Source of the DNA: SIG480 sp045539475
GTDB lineage: Bacteria; Bacillota; Clostridia; Oscillospirales; JAAYXM01
Reading direction: 5' to 3'
DNA length: 64,000 nucleotides
Assembly (NCBI GenBank): GCA_045539475.1
Contig: JAZQFJ010000063.1
Span: forward strand, 1 to 64,000
Each line of letters begins with the position of its first letter. Positions within the stretch are counted from its first letter, which is position 1. Positions 50,040 to 58,738 of this stretch are shown here, in pieces. The position numbers were made by a program, and so were the translations under genes. Under the pieces are notes generated by a model that worked only from the letters and a program-made list of their open reading frames with translations, did no database searches and had not been told where the DNA came from.

Positions 50040-52694
50040 ATGAAGATAATGGTTATTGACGGGAACAGTATAGTGAACCGTGCGTATTACGGAGTGCGTC
50101 CGCTGACGAATGCGGAGGGACTGAATACGAATGCGATTTACGGCTTTCTCTCAATCTATATGAAAATACTTGATGAGGTTAATCCCGACGGTGTTTGCGT
50201 TGCATTCGACTTAAGAAAGCCGACCTTCCGTCATATTAAATATGACGGTTACAAGGCAACCAGAAAAGGAATGCCCGACGAGCTTGCAGAGCAGATGCAG
50301 CCGCTCAAAGATGTGCTTGATGCAATGAACATTATGCGCATTGAGTGCGAGGGTTATGAGGCGGATGATATTATCGGTACGGTCAGCCGTATCTGCCGTG
50401 ATGGCGGGGATGAGTGCGTCATCGTTACCGGAGACCGTGACAGCTTCCAGCTTATTGAAAACGAGGGCACCGAGGTGCTTCTTGTTTCGTCGAGAATGGG
50501 AAAGACGGAAACAACGCTGTATAACGGTTCGACGCTTCTTATGAAATACGGACTTCCGCCTGAGCTGATGCGTGACCTTAAAGGTCTTCAGGGGGATAGC
50601 TCCGATAATATCCCCGGCGTTGCGGGAATAGGTGAGAAAACCGCGACCGAGCTTGTTTCTCGTTTCGGAGACATAGATTCAATCTATGAAAACATAGACT
50701 CGCCGGACATACGCGATTCCGTCCGCAAAAAGCTTGTTGCCGGACGTGACGCGGCATACCTTTCAAAGTGGCTCGGCACGATTGTTCAGGATGCGCCGAT
50801 TGAGTTTTCAAAAGAGGCTTGCTTGCGCCGTGATATCGATAACGATAAGCTTTATTCGCTGTTTACCAGGCTTGAATTCAAGAGCTTTATAACGCGCATG
50901 GGGCTTACTCCGCCGGATGTGCAGGGGGCGTTGCGGCCTGAATCAATGCCGGAGCTTGAAAAAATAACAGTAAGCACGGATGAAGCGATAGTGCAGGCTA
51001 AGGAGTATATAAGAGGTAAGAAATGTACCGTTGTTATTGCCGATGCACTTATGGGTATTGCCGTAGCTTGCGGTGAGCGAATATATGCTCTCTCTTCTTG
51101 CGATAATGACGAGTCTGCATTTGCGGATTTTGTGCGATTTGTTTTCTCGGCAGAGGTTGAAAAGACGGTTCATGACAAGAAACATATTTCTACTGTTCTT
51201 CACCGCGAGAAAATTGTGTGCGAGAACGTAACCTTTGATACCTCGCTTTGCGCGTACGTTCTTGATGCTACGCGAAAAAGATATGACTTAACATCAGTTT
51301 CGCATATGTTCGGGTGTGACCTTGATGTCTCTTGTGACCGTCTTTGCGACGGAGCGTGTTTTTCGCCGCTGACCGGAAGCGATGATGGGATATCTGCACT
51401 TTTTGTGTGTGCCGAGGCACTCGTGTATATAGAGAAGGAAATGCGGGGGAGACTTCGCAACGAAGGCTGTGAAAGCTTGTATTTTGATATCGAGCTTCCG
51501 TTTACGGATGTCCTTCTTGATATGGAGCGTGCAGGAATACGAGTTGACGGAAAAGAGCTTTCAAATTTCGGCGATAAGCTTTCTGAGCAGATAAGCCTTC
51601 TTGAAAAGGAGATATATGAATGCTCTGGCGAGGAGTTCAATATATTATCACCCAAACAGCTTGGTGAAGTGCTTTTCGAAAAGCTTGGCATCCCGCCCGT
51701 AAAAAAGACGAAAACAGGTTATTCTACCGATGCAGAAGTGCTTGAAAAGCTTCGTAACAAGCACGATATAATTCCGCTTATTCTTGAATACAGAAAATAT
51801 GCAAAGCTGAAATCCACCTATGCTGACGGACTTCTGCGCTTTATTTCCGAACGCGACGGAAGGATAAGGACAACCTTTCAGCAGACCGTTACGGCAACAG
51901 GCAGATTAAGCTCCACAGACCCGAATTTGCAGAATATCCCGATACGCTCAGAGCTTGGCGGTGAGGTCAGACGTATGTTTGTTCCGACGGATGAGAACCA
52001 TTGCTTTATAGATGCCGACTATTCTCAGATTGAGCTTCGTGTTCTTGCACACATAACGGGTGATGCAGAAATGTGCCGTGCTTTTCGTGAGAGGGAGGAT
52101 ATCCACACACAGACAGCGTCTCAGGTGTTTGGAGTAGAACCGGAGAAGGTGACAGCGGAAATGCGCCGTGTTTCAAAGGCGGTTAATTTCGGTATTGTGT
52201 ACGGTATATCGGAGTTTTCGCTTGCTGAGGATATCGGGGTGACGCGTGCTGAGGCAAAACGGTATATTGAGGCATATCTTGACCATTATTCCGGTGTCCG
52301 TGAATATATGAAGAGAATCGTGGAAGAGGCTCGCCGCGACGGATATGTCACGACGATGTTCGGACGGCGCAGATATATACCGGAGATAACGTCCAAGAAC
52401 TTCAATTTACGCTCGTTCGGAGAGCGCGTTGCGCTTAACGCACCCATTCAGGGAACGGCGGCAGATATCATAAAAATCGCAATGCTTCGCACTCATCGAA
52501 GACTTTCAGAAAGCGGGATTTCGGCAAAGCTTCTCCTGCAGGTTCACGACGAGCTTATTGTAGAGGCAATGCGTGGAGATGTCGAGGTCGCTGCTAAGAT
52601 ACTGACAGAAGAAATGGAAAACGCCTGTTCGCTTTCTGTTCCGCTTGTTGCAGAGGCGGGGGTAGGAGACACTTGGTATGATGCAAAGAAATAA
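50040..52694 (+). CDS. polA: DNA polymerase I
   Basis: 884 aa. The 5'-3' exonuclease domain (about 1-290) has MVIDGNSIVNRAYYG, ECEGYEADDIIGT, VTGDRDSFQLI and GDSSDNIPGVAGIGEKTA. The middle domain (about 300-480) lacks the DxE and other carboxylate motifs, so 3'-5' proofreading is probably absent, as in Bacillus and Thermus enzymes. The polymerase domain has motif A DADYSQIELRVLAHITGD, motif B RRVSKAVNFGIVYG and motif C LQVHDELIVEA. It fills gaps and matures Okazaki fragments. GGAGG lies about 8 nt upstream. The 3' end overlaps rimI by 17 nt. Confidence 0.97.
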   Translation: MKIMVIDGNSIVNRAYYGVRPLTNAEGLNTNAIYGFLSIYMKILDEVNPDGVCVAFDLRKPTFRHIKYDGYKATRKGMPDELAEQMQPLKDVLDAMNIMRIECEGYEADDIIGTVSRICRDGGDECVIVTGDRDSFQLIENEGTEVLLVSSRMGKTETTLYNGSTLLMKYGLPPELMRDLKGLQGDSSDNIPGVAGIGEKTATELVSRFGDIDSIYENIDSPDIRDSVRKKLVAGRDAAYLSKWLGTIVQDAPIEFSKEACLRRDIDNDKLYSLFTRLEFKSFITRMGLTPPDVQGALRPESMPELEKITVSTDEAIVQAKEYIRGKKCTVVIADALMGIAVACGERIYALSSCDNDESAFADFVRFVFSAEVEKTVHDKKHISTVLHREKIVCENVTFDTSLCAYVLDATRKRYDLTSVSHMFGCDLDVSCDRLCDGACFSPLTGSDDGISALFVCAEALVYIEKEMRGRLRNEGCESLYFDIELPFTDVLLDMERAGIRVDGKELSNFGDKLSEQISLLEKEIYECSGEEFNILSPKQLGEVLFEKLGIPPVKKTKTGYSTDAEVLEKLRNKHDIIPLILEYRKYAKLKSTYADGLLRFISERDGRIRTTFQQTVTATGRLSSTDPNLQNIPIRSELGGEVRRMFVPTDENHCFIDADYSQIELRVLAHITGDAEMCRAFREREDIHTQTASQVFGVEPEKVTAEMRRVSKAVNFGIVYGISEFSLAEDIGVTRAEAKRYIEAYLDHYSGVREYMKRIVEEARRDGYVTTMFGRRRYIPEITSKNFNLRSFGERVALNAPIQGTAADIIKIAMLRTHRRLSESGISAKLLLQVHDELIVEAMRGDVEVAAKILTEEMENACSLSVPLVAEAGVGDTWYDAKK

Positions 52695-53133
52695 TATAAC
52701 GGTGCGCAGCGCAGAGTTTCCCGATATTACGCACATTGCCGAACTTGAACGAGAGTGTTTTTCTGCTCCGTGGAGTGAAAATGCCATTCGGGAAACAATG
52801 GAGAGAGAAAACGCGGTTTTTCTCGTGGCGGAATACGGCGGTGAAATTTGCGGATATGTAGGTTCGTATTATGCTGCAAATGAAGGATATATAACAAATG
52901 TTGCAGTATCAGGGAAGCTGCGACGACGCGGGATCGGACGGGCGCTTGTTTGTGCTTTGATGGAAAGGGCAAGAGAAATGGCGTTTTCATTTTTAACGCT
53001 CGAGGTGCGCGTGGGAAACACGGCGGCTATTGCTCTTTACGAGTCGCTCGGCTTTGAAAATCTTGGGCGCCGCCCGCGGTTTTATTCAAATCCTACCGAG
53101 GATGCATATATAATGACGTGGAATATAACATAA
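52678..53133 (+). CDS. rimI: Ribosomal protein bS18 alanine N-acetyltransferase (GNAT)
   Basis: 151 aa. GNAT fold with the acetyl-CoA loop RRRGIGRALVCALMERA and the RimI-type C-terminal VGNTAAIALYESLGFENLGRRPRFYSNPTEDAYIM. The N-terminal ECFSAPWSENAI pattern is also RimI-like. It overlaps the polA end by 17 nt and is followed after 21 nt by tsaD, a frequent partner. The usual third neighbour tsaB is not in this window. Confidence 0.9.
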   Translation: MMQRNNITVRSAEFPDITHIAELERECFSAPWSENAIRETMERENAVFLVAEYGGEICGYVGSYYAANEGYITNVAVSGKLRRRGIGRALVCALMERAREMAFSFLTLEVRVGNTAAIALYESLGFENLGRRPRFYSNPTEDAYIMTWNIT

Positions 53134-53154
53134 AAGAAGGAAGGTTAAAATCCT

Positions 53155-54162
53155 GTGAAAATACTCGCGATAGAAAGCTCATGCGATGAAACCGCTGCCG
53201 CAATAGTGGAGGACGGACGGCGTGTGCTTTCAAATGTAATATACTCTCAGGCGGATATGCACGCACTTTACGGAGGGGTTGTTCCGGAAATTGCGTCAAG
53301 AAAGCACATAGAGTGCATCACGGCGCTTACGGAAAAGGCTTTTTCGGATGCCGGAATCGAAAAAAATGATATTGATGCCGTGGCGGTAACGTACGCGCCG
53401 GGGCTTATCGGGGCTTTGCTTGTCGGTGTCGGCTTTGCAAAGTCGCTTGCTTTTTCGCTTGATAAACCGCTTATTCCGGTGCATCATATCCGCGGCCACA
53501 TTGCTGCGAATTACATAGCATTTCCGGAGCTTACACCGCCGTTTCTTTGCCTTGTGGCATCGGGGGGACACACGCTTTTGGTTGATGTCAAGGATTATAC
53601 AAGCTTTGAAATTTTAGGTTCAACGCGTGATGATGCGGCGGGTGAAGCTTTTGATAAGTGCGCTCGCGTGCTCAGTATAGGATATCCGGGAGGCGCGAAA
53701 ATCGACGCGCTTGCAAAGCAAGGGGATAAGAATAAATACAAGCTTCCGCGCGCGAAAATTGACGGTGCAGAGCTTGATATGTCCTTTTCCGGACTCAAAA
53801 CCGCAGTTATAAATCTTGCTCATCGTGCCGAGCAGCTTGGTGAGGAGATAGATAAACCCTCTCTTGCTGCCTCTTTCTGTGAAGCTGTGTGCGATGCGAT
53901 TGTTCCGAGGTGCATAGCTGCAGCGAAGCTTGCCGGAAGGGATAAAATCGCAATTGCAGGCGGAGTTGCTGCCAATTCATTCCTGCGTGCAAGACTTCAA
54001 AAAGAGGCAAAAAGTTCAAAAATCGAGCTTTTTTTCCCTCCTCTTTCTCTCTGCGGAGATAATGCCGCGATGATAGGAGCGCAAGCGTATTTCGAGTTTT
54101 TGCGCGGGAACACGGCAGAAAGCGACCTGAATGCCCGTGCGACGCTGCCAATTGATTTTTAA
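53155..54162 (+). CDS. tsaD: tRNA N6-adenosine threonylcarbamoyltransferase
   Basis: 335 aa. Transfers threonylcarbamoyl to A37 of ANN-decoding tRNAs. ASKHA fold; visible: ILAIESSCDETAAAIV, the metal-binding HHIRGHIAANY, LVASGGHTLLV, GEAFDKCARVLS, GLKTAV and IAGGVAANSFLR with CGDNAAMIG. The start is GTG at 53155 with AAGGAAGG about 9 nt upstream. It ends the long plus-strand housekeeping run. An 8-bp inverted repeat (54165-54186) right after the stop lacks a T-run. Confidence 0.97.
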   Translation: MKILAIESSCDETAAAIVEDGRRVLSNVIYSQADMHALYGGVVPEIASRKHIECITALTEKAFSDAGIEKNDIDAVAVTYAPGLIGALLVGVGFAKSLAFSLDKPLIPVHHIRGHIAANYIAFPELTPPFLCLVASGGHTLLVDVKDYTSFEILGSTRDDAAGEAFDKCARVLSIGYPGGAKIDALAKQGDKNKYKLPRAKIDGAELDMSFSGLKTAVINLAHRAEQLGEEIDKPSLAASFCEAVCDAIVPRCIAAAKLAGRDKIAIAGGVAANSFLRARLQKEAKSSKIELFFPPLSLCGDNAAMIGAQAYFEFLRGNTAESDLNARATLPIDF

Positions 54163-54288
54163 AGACATAATTTTACAGAATTATGTAAACTATTTTGCCG
54201 TTTTTCGGATATGTGAAAACTGCGTTTCAGAAGTTGATAAAAAATGGTAAAAAAAGAGCAATGCCTTGGTATCAGCCAGTTTCGTGGC

Positions 54289-54318
54289 TGTGGAAAAACC
54301 TGTGGAAAATGTGGATAA
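54289..54318 (-). promoter_or_regulatory. Three tandem DnaA boxes
   Basis: TGTGGAAAA (54289-54297), TGTGGAAAA (54301-54309) and TGTGGATAA (54310-54318) are the complements of TTTTCCACA, TTTTCCACA and TTATCCACA. All three match TTWTNCACA exactly, in one orientation, within 30 bp. They lie in a 560-nt gene-free, AT-rich region. Confidence 0.7.
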
Positions 54319-54463
54319 CTATTTGTAGAACAATTTACCGAAAAGATTTACGTAAACCGAAATGCGCGGTTTTAACCCTTTTCGACGGCAATTTCAATTA
54401 TTGATTTAAGTGGCGGAAAAGCACTGGTTTTGCCAAAAAACGGAACGTATTTAGAAAAAACAA

Positions 54464-54481
54464 CTGTGAAAGATTTCACAA
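54464..54481. promoter_or_regulatory. Predicted Rex operator
   Basis: CTGTGAA-AGAT-TTCACAA matches the Rex consensus TTGTGAA-N4-TTCACAA at 13 of 14 specified positions. It lies upstream of the icd-rex genes, about 130 bp before the -35 of the nearest clear promoter. The rest of 54163-54722 is AT-rich with no credible gene. Confidence 0.72.
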
Positions 54482-54611
54482 TATTGTTTTTTTAACGGTT
54501 AAAAAAAAGCCTGTTTTTTCGTGGTATACAAATTGTAATAAAGTTATGAAAAATTGAAATTTGGCAATTTGACGAAATTGCGTGAGAAGTATAAAAAAAA
54601 CGGCGTAAAAG

Positions 54612-54640
54612 TTGACAAAGCGACAAAAAAAGTTTAAAAT
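54612..54640 (+). promoter_or_regulatory. Promoter of the icd-rex operon
   Basis: TTGACA (54612-54617), 17 bp, TAAAAT (54635-54640). The leader is about 75 nt; AAGGAG lies 10 nt before the ATG. Confidence 0.88.
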
Positions 54641-54722
54641 TAGTAGTATGAGATAAAATGCGGAGAATGTTTTGAATTTTAGGCTTCTCTCGCGTCGTTT
54701 ATAGAGAAGGAGAAATGTCACA

Positions 54723-55868
54723 ATGGAAAACACAATGAAGCAGTTTGAAAAGATCATTGCACTTCAGCTTAAGCGTATTGAGGCAATGAAGAAGGAAAAC
54801 GAGTTTATAGATTATGCCGCGCTCCCGAAGATTATTATCGGTGTTTGCGGCGGCGACGGCATCGGTCCGGCTATTACAAAGGAAGCGCATCGCGTTCTTG
54901 AATATCTCTTGAAAGAAGAGGTGGATGCCGGCAAGATTGAATTCCGTGTAATTGACGGTCTTACCATTGAAAACCGTGTTGCGGCAAACAAGGCTATTCC
55001 GGATGATGTTCTTGAAGAGCTCAAGGCGTGCCACGTTATACTGAAGGGACCGACAACCACTCCGCGTGCCGGCGATCCGTGGCCGAATATTGAAAGCGCA
55101 AACGTTGCAATGAGAAAAGAACTTGACCTTTTTGCAAATATGCGTCCGGTAAAGGTTCCGAGCGAGGGCATTGACTGGATGTTCTTCCGTGAGAATACTG
55201 AGGGTGGCTATGCTGTCGGAAGCATGGGCGTCAATGTTACGGATGACCTTGCGATAGACTTTACAGTCGCTACAAGCCAGGGCTGCGACAGAATCGCAGA
55301 GCTTGCGTTTTCCTATGCAAAGAAGATGGGAAAGAGCCGTGTAACAGCAGTTACAAAGGCTAATGTTATAAAGACTACTGATGGAAAATTCCTTGATGCC
55401 TGCAAGAAGGTTGCGGCAAAGTATCCGGAAATTTCTTTTGATGACTGGTACATAGACATCATGACAGCAAAGCTTGTTGATACAAAGCGCCGTCGTGATT
55501 TCCAGGTTATGGTGCTTCCGAACCTTTACGGAGACATCCTTACAGATGAGGCTGCAGAATTCCAGGGCGGCGTAGGAACAGCAGGAAGCGCAAACGTCGG
55601 AAAACGCTATGCAATGTTTGAGGCAATCCACGGTTCTGCTCCGCGTATGGTTGCAGAGGGCAGAGATAAGTTTGCAGATCCGTGCAGTATGCTTCGCGCG
55701 GCGGTTATGCTTCTTGAGCATATCGGCGAGGTTGAAAAATCCGAACGCCTTGCCGCGGCACTTGATACATGTATGTATGATGAGAAGAAGCTTACGATAA
55801 CAGGAAGAGCAGACGGTGCAACCTGTGCTGAGTTTGCAGATTATGTTATGTCAAAGCTTGACAGATGA
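54723..55868 (+). CDS. icd: Isocitrate dehydrogenase-like protein (IDH/IPMDH family)
   Basis: 381 aa. Decarboxylating dehydrogenase fold: IIIGVCGGDGIGPAITKEA at the start, ESANVAMRKELDLFANMRPVK in the phosphate/substrate loop, ENTEGGYAVGS, TKANVIKTTDG, DILTDEAAEFQGGVGTAGSAN and FEAIHGSAPRM. The S-x-N-V-A-x-R pattern fits isocitrate rather than isopropylmalate dehydrogenases, so oxidation of isocitrate to 2-oxoglutarate is the best call. At the coenzyme-discriminating site after SAP the residues are R-M, neither the K-Y of NADP enzymes nor the D-I of NAD enzymes, so the cofactor is open. It lies 33 nt before rex and shares its promoter region with a Rex-like operator. Confidence 0.72.
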   Translation: MENTMKQFEKIIALQLKRIEAMKKENEFIDYAALPKIIIGVCGGDGIGPAITKEAHRVLEYLLKEEVDAGKIEFRVIDGLTIENRVAANKAIPDDVLEELKACHVILKGPTTTPRAGDPWPNIESANVAMRKELDLFANMRPVKVPSEGIDWMFFRENTEGGYAVGSMGVNVTDDLAIDFTVATSQGCDRIAELAFSYAKKMGKSRVTAVTKANVIKTTDGKFLDACKKVAAKYPEISFDDWYIDIMTAKLVDTKRRRDFQVMVLPNLYGDILTDEAAEFQGGVGTAGSANVGKRYAMFEAIHGSAPRMVAEGRDKFADPCSMLRAAVMLLEHIGEVEKSERLAAALDTCMYDEKKLTITGRADGATCAEFADYVMSKLDR

Positions 55869-55901
55869 TAGGCAGTATTGCCAAAGAAAGGAAGATTTAG
55901 T

Positions 55902-56534
55902 ATGAGCGAGAGATATATTTCGCCGCTTGTAATCCGAAGATTGCCGAAATATCACAGATGCTTAAAGGAGCTTTCTCGCAGCGGTGTAAGCCGCGTATCT
56001 TCAAGTGTTCTGGCAAACAATCTTGGATTTACCGCATCTCAGGTACGTCAGGATTTCAGTTGCTTCGGAGGTTTCGGGCAGCAAGGCTACGGATATAATG
56101 TGGAGAGCCTTCTTGCTGAGATTGCATCCATAATCGGCGTTGACAGGAAGCATACTGCCGCGATAATCGGTGTGGGACATCTCGGTCACGCACTTGTAAA
56201 TAACTTCAGCTTCAAGACAAGCGGTTTTGAGCTTGCGGCGGCTTTTGACGTAAACCCCGAGCTTATTGGTACAAAAATCGGAGATGTTCCGATTCTTGAT
56301 ATAAGCGAGATGGAAAAGAAATTTGATGAAAATCCGTTTGACGTGGCTGTGCTTACAATGCCGCGTGAGCTTGCACGCGATATGGCGCGCAAGGTTGCAG
56401 AGCTTGGCGTGCGCGGCATATGGAATTTCACGAACGTTGATCTTTCGGCAACCGAGCTTGGTGTGGAGATAGAAAACGTTCACTTTGCCGACAGCTTGAA
56501 GATTCTTTGCTACGAAATTTCAAAGGAAAAATAA
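55902..56534 (+). CDS. rex: Redox-sensing transcriptional repressor Rex
   Basis: 210 aa from the ATG at 55902 with GGAAG about 7 nt upstream; an in-frame TTG 24 nt earlier is less likely. The N-terminal winged helix (about 1-80) reads RRLPKYHRCLKELSRSGVSRVSSSVLANNLGFTASQVRQDFSCFG, followed by QGYGYNVESL. The C-terminal Rossmann domain has AAIIGVGHLGHALVN and AAFDVNPELIGTKIGDVPI. It releases DNA when NADH/NAD+ is high and so controls fermentation and respiration genes. The operator-like site upstream of icd suggests autoregulation. Confidence 0.95.
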   Translation: MSERYISPLVIRRLPKYHRCLKELSRSGVSRVSSSVLANNLGFTASQVRQDFSCFGGFGQQGYGYNVESLLAEIASIIGVDRKHTAAIIGVGHLGHALVNNFSFKTSGFELAAAFDVNPELIGTKIGDVPILDISEMEKKFDENPFDVAVLTMPRELARDMARKVAELGVRGIWNFTNVDLSATELGVEIENVHFADSLKILCYEISKEK

Positions 56535-56547
56535 GGAGAACCGGTCT

Positions 56548-57684
56548 ATGAAGAGGAGAATAACGGCGGTGTTTCTCGCGGCGGTTCTGTGTTTTGCGCT
56601 GGTTCTCGTCACCTCGGCGCAGGGGGGCTCGTCCTCCGACCCGGTGGTTTCAAAGTCATACGTTGACGGGACATTTTTTGAAAGCGTAATCTCAGCTGCA
56701 CGCAATAGAATTGAGTCATCCGTGTCTTCCTTCAAAAATAAATATATAAATGCGGCGAAGAGTGCCGCATCTGTTCCGTCGGGTGAGAAAGAGCTTGTTT
56801 CGGCAACTGCGGATGCAGTTCTGCGCGATTTGCAAAGTCGCGGAAGGTATCTTTATTCTACCCGAGCAATGACGGCGAAAACCCTACGTTCGGGGGATGT
56901 TGTTTCCGGCAGACAGGGGATGATCTTCATGGTCAAATCCGGATATGCGAGATGCACCTCAGGGAAAGTTATCAATATAACTAAAGGTACCGAAGCCTTC
57001 TCACCCTGCGGGATTGGAAATAATACGGCTTATATGTTCCCTGAAAATGGCGGAAGTATTGAGATCATAACGAAAGATGCCGAGATATTAATAGACGGTG
57101 TTTATTCTGTTTCTGCGTACAAGCCGAAATATACCGATGAAGCATATGCCATGAAAAAACTTGGCCTTGTGCGCGGTGCGGCGAATGGCATGGAGCTTTA
57201 CCGCGGAAACACGCGTGCGGAGAGCATAACGATGCTTATCCGTTTGCTTGGAGAGGAAGATCCGGCACTTTCTGCGGCGCATAGGCATCCGTTTGTTGAT
57301 GTTGATGCGTGGGCACAGAGATATGTCGGATACGCATATCGTATGGGATATACTAAGGGCGTTTCAAACACCCGCTATGGCGGAAGTGAGATGACAACGT
57401 CGATACAGTATATGACATTCATTTTAAGAAGCCTTGGATATAGCGAGGAAGCGGGCGATTTCAAATATGCATCCGCGACCGAAGATGCCGTAAGGCTTGG
57501 CGTTATTCCGCAGAGCACGGCTGACGAGATTAACTCAACTGAATTTCGCCGTGACCACGTTATGCATATTTCGTATCTTGCTCTGTCGGCGCGCGTTAAG
57601 GGAAGCGATATGACGCTTCTTGCGCGGCTTGTTGCAAACGGCGCGGTATCATCGGATGCGGCAAACGAATTTTTGGGAAGGTAA
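56548..57684 (+). CDS. Secreted SLH-domain protein
   Basis: 378 aa. Signal peptide with RR, a hydrophobic core and a cut likely after TSAQ. The middle part (about 40-195) is unrecognised: a helical stretch with VSSFKNKYINAAKSA, then a beta-rich region around SGDVVSGRQGMIFMVKSGYARC. The C-terminal ~170 residues look like degenerate SLH repeats (LGLVRGAANGMELYRGNTRAESITMLIRLLG, VGYAYRMGYTKGVS, SIQYMTFILRSLGYS, DAVRLGVIP). It is probably attached to the cell wall. It lies 13 nt after rex, so co-transcription with icd-rex is possible, though the functional link is unclear. Confidence 0.78.
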   Translation: MKRRITAVFLAAVLCFALVLVTSAQGGSSSDPVVSKSYVDGTFFESVISAARNRIESSVSSFKNKYINAAKSAASVPSGEKELVSATADAVLRDLQSRGRYLYSTRAMTAKTLRSGDVVSGRQGMIFMVKSGYARCTSGKVINITKGTEAFSPCGIGNNTAYMFPENGGSIEIITKDAEILIDGVYSVSAYKPKYTDEAYAMKKLGLVRGAANGMELYRGNTRAESITMLIRLLGEEDPALSAAHRHPFVDVDAWAQRYVGYAYRMGYTKGVSNTRYGGSEMTTSIQYMTFILRSLGYSEEAGDFKYASATEDAVRLGVIPQSTADEINSTEFRRDHVMHISYLALSARVKGSDMTLLARLVANGAVSSDAANEFLGR

Positions 57685-57710
57685 AAGAAGACAGATAGAA
57701 AAATGACAGG

Positions 57711-57737
57711 CGGTGCAATTGCACCGTCGGGTTTTAT
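57711..57737. terminator. Hairpin between convergent genes
   Basis: CGGTGCAATTGCACCG is a perfect 16-nt palindrome, followed by TCGGGTTTTA on plus. It lies between the SLH gene and the alpha/beta hydrolase gene, which converge. Confidence 0.65.
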
Positions 57738-57739
57738 CA

Positions 57740-58738
57740 TCATCCTTTTAAAAATTCTGCACATTTTGTTTCGGGGTTTACGATATGTCCGCCTTGCCAT
57801 ATGGAGAGATTAAAGCGTTCCGGTTCTCCGGCGCGGAGATATGCTTCCTTTGCAGCTTCTGCCTCGCGCAGGGCACCGGAAGGCAGGAAGATATCATCTG
57901 TTTGCCCCACCTCAACCGTGACGGGGCGAGGTGCGCACATTCCGGCGATTTCTCCGTCACGCAGGAGAAGAAGCCCGGGCTGCGGCTGCCATTCGGGAAA
58001 ACGGGAATCGTCACCGCCGTCAAAGCACGACATAAAGAAACCGCGTTGAATGCGCTTATCAAGCGCCATAGCGCGCATTGTGAGGTATGCGCCGTATGAC
58101 ATTCCGCAAGCGGAAAGGTGCGTTAAATCAAGCGCTCGGATATTTGACAGCGCAGTTATGCTTTGCAGAATGCAAAAAACCTCAAGAGACGCGATGGCGG
58201 CGCCTTTTTTTCTGAAACACCGGTCAAGCTCCGGACGGTTATACTGCGTTTCGTAATGCGGTTTTGCGGGATTGAAGCCGCAGTTCCACATAAGAAGCTG
58301 AGGTGAAAAAACGGCAAAGCCTCGCTCAAGCAATTTTTCGATAAGTCCGGAATATCCGTTCTTCCCGTGCATACCGTACATAAGCTCGGGCGTGCCGAGA
58401 TATCCGTGGCATGCTATGCAGAGCGGCGCGGGGGGCTCTGTATTATGCGGAATAAACAGAAGTCCGAAAAAAGGGAGATTGTGAAGTGCATTTATGCGCA
58501 GTCTGAAAATTTCACACAAAGAATCACGCCCGACGTATTCGTGGGAAAGCGTCGGGATGTGAGTGATTTTAAGATTGAGAGGCGCACCGAGCGTATCAGC
58601 CAGCAGAGGTGCGTTGGGATTTTTTTCATATTCCGCAAAACCATTTTTCGAGAGTGCGGTGACGGCATCGCAGTAGATGTGGCGTGCATATTCGCTTTTT
58701 TGCGGATTTTCCGAATATAATGTGTTATCGTTGTGCAT
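57740..58738 (-). CDS. Alpha/beta hydrolase (acetyl xylan esterase / dienelactone hydrolase-like)
   Basis: 332 aa. No signal peptide. After an N-terminal extension, the hydrolase core has LCIACHGYLGTPE (oxyanion region), nucleophile Ser in SACGMSYGAYLTM, acid Asp probably in VGQTDDIFLP and His in WQGGHIV. The arrangement resembles cytoplasmic acetyl-ester hydrolases of the AXE1 type. The substrate is not identifiable. It begins in a 1-nt overlap with the cysE stop and is the last gene of the minus-strand run from the right edge. Confidence 0.75.
   Translation of the reverse strand: MHNDNTLYSENPQKSEYARHIYCDAVTALSKNGFAEYEKNPNAPLLADTLGAPLNLKITHIPTLSHEYVGRDSLCEIFRLRINALHNLPFFGLLFIPHNTEPPAPLCIACHGYLGTPELMYGMHGKNGYSGLIEKLLERGFAVFSPQLLMWNCGFNPAKPHYETQYNRPELDRCFRKKGAAIASLEVFCILQSITALSNIRALDLTHLSACGMSYGAYLTMRAMALDKRIQRGFFMSCFDGGDDSRFPEWQPQPGLLLLRDGEIAGMCAPRPVTVEVGQTDDIFLPSGALREAEAAKEAYLRAGEPERFNLSIWQGGHIVNPETKCAEFLKG

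Noticed and set aside
54195..54404. 69-codon plus-strand frame in the gap after tsaD
   Set aside because: Its Trp-rich stretch is simply the translation of the tandem DnaA boxes; TTG-type start without a ribosome site.
54163..54722. Chromosomal replication origin
   Set aside because: Three DnaA boxes are present, but dnaA/dnaN are absent, flanking genes do not diverge and no clear unwinding motif abuts the boxes. Kept only as a DnaA-box cluster.
54699..55721. Long minus-strand open frame opposite icd
   Set aside because: It covers the confident icd gene and its promoter-proximal region, is Cys/His-rich and shows no domain; the plus-strand gene has promoter, ribosome site and motifs.
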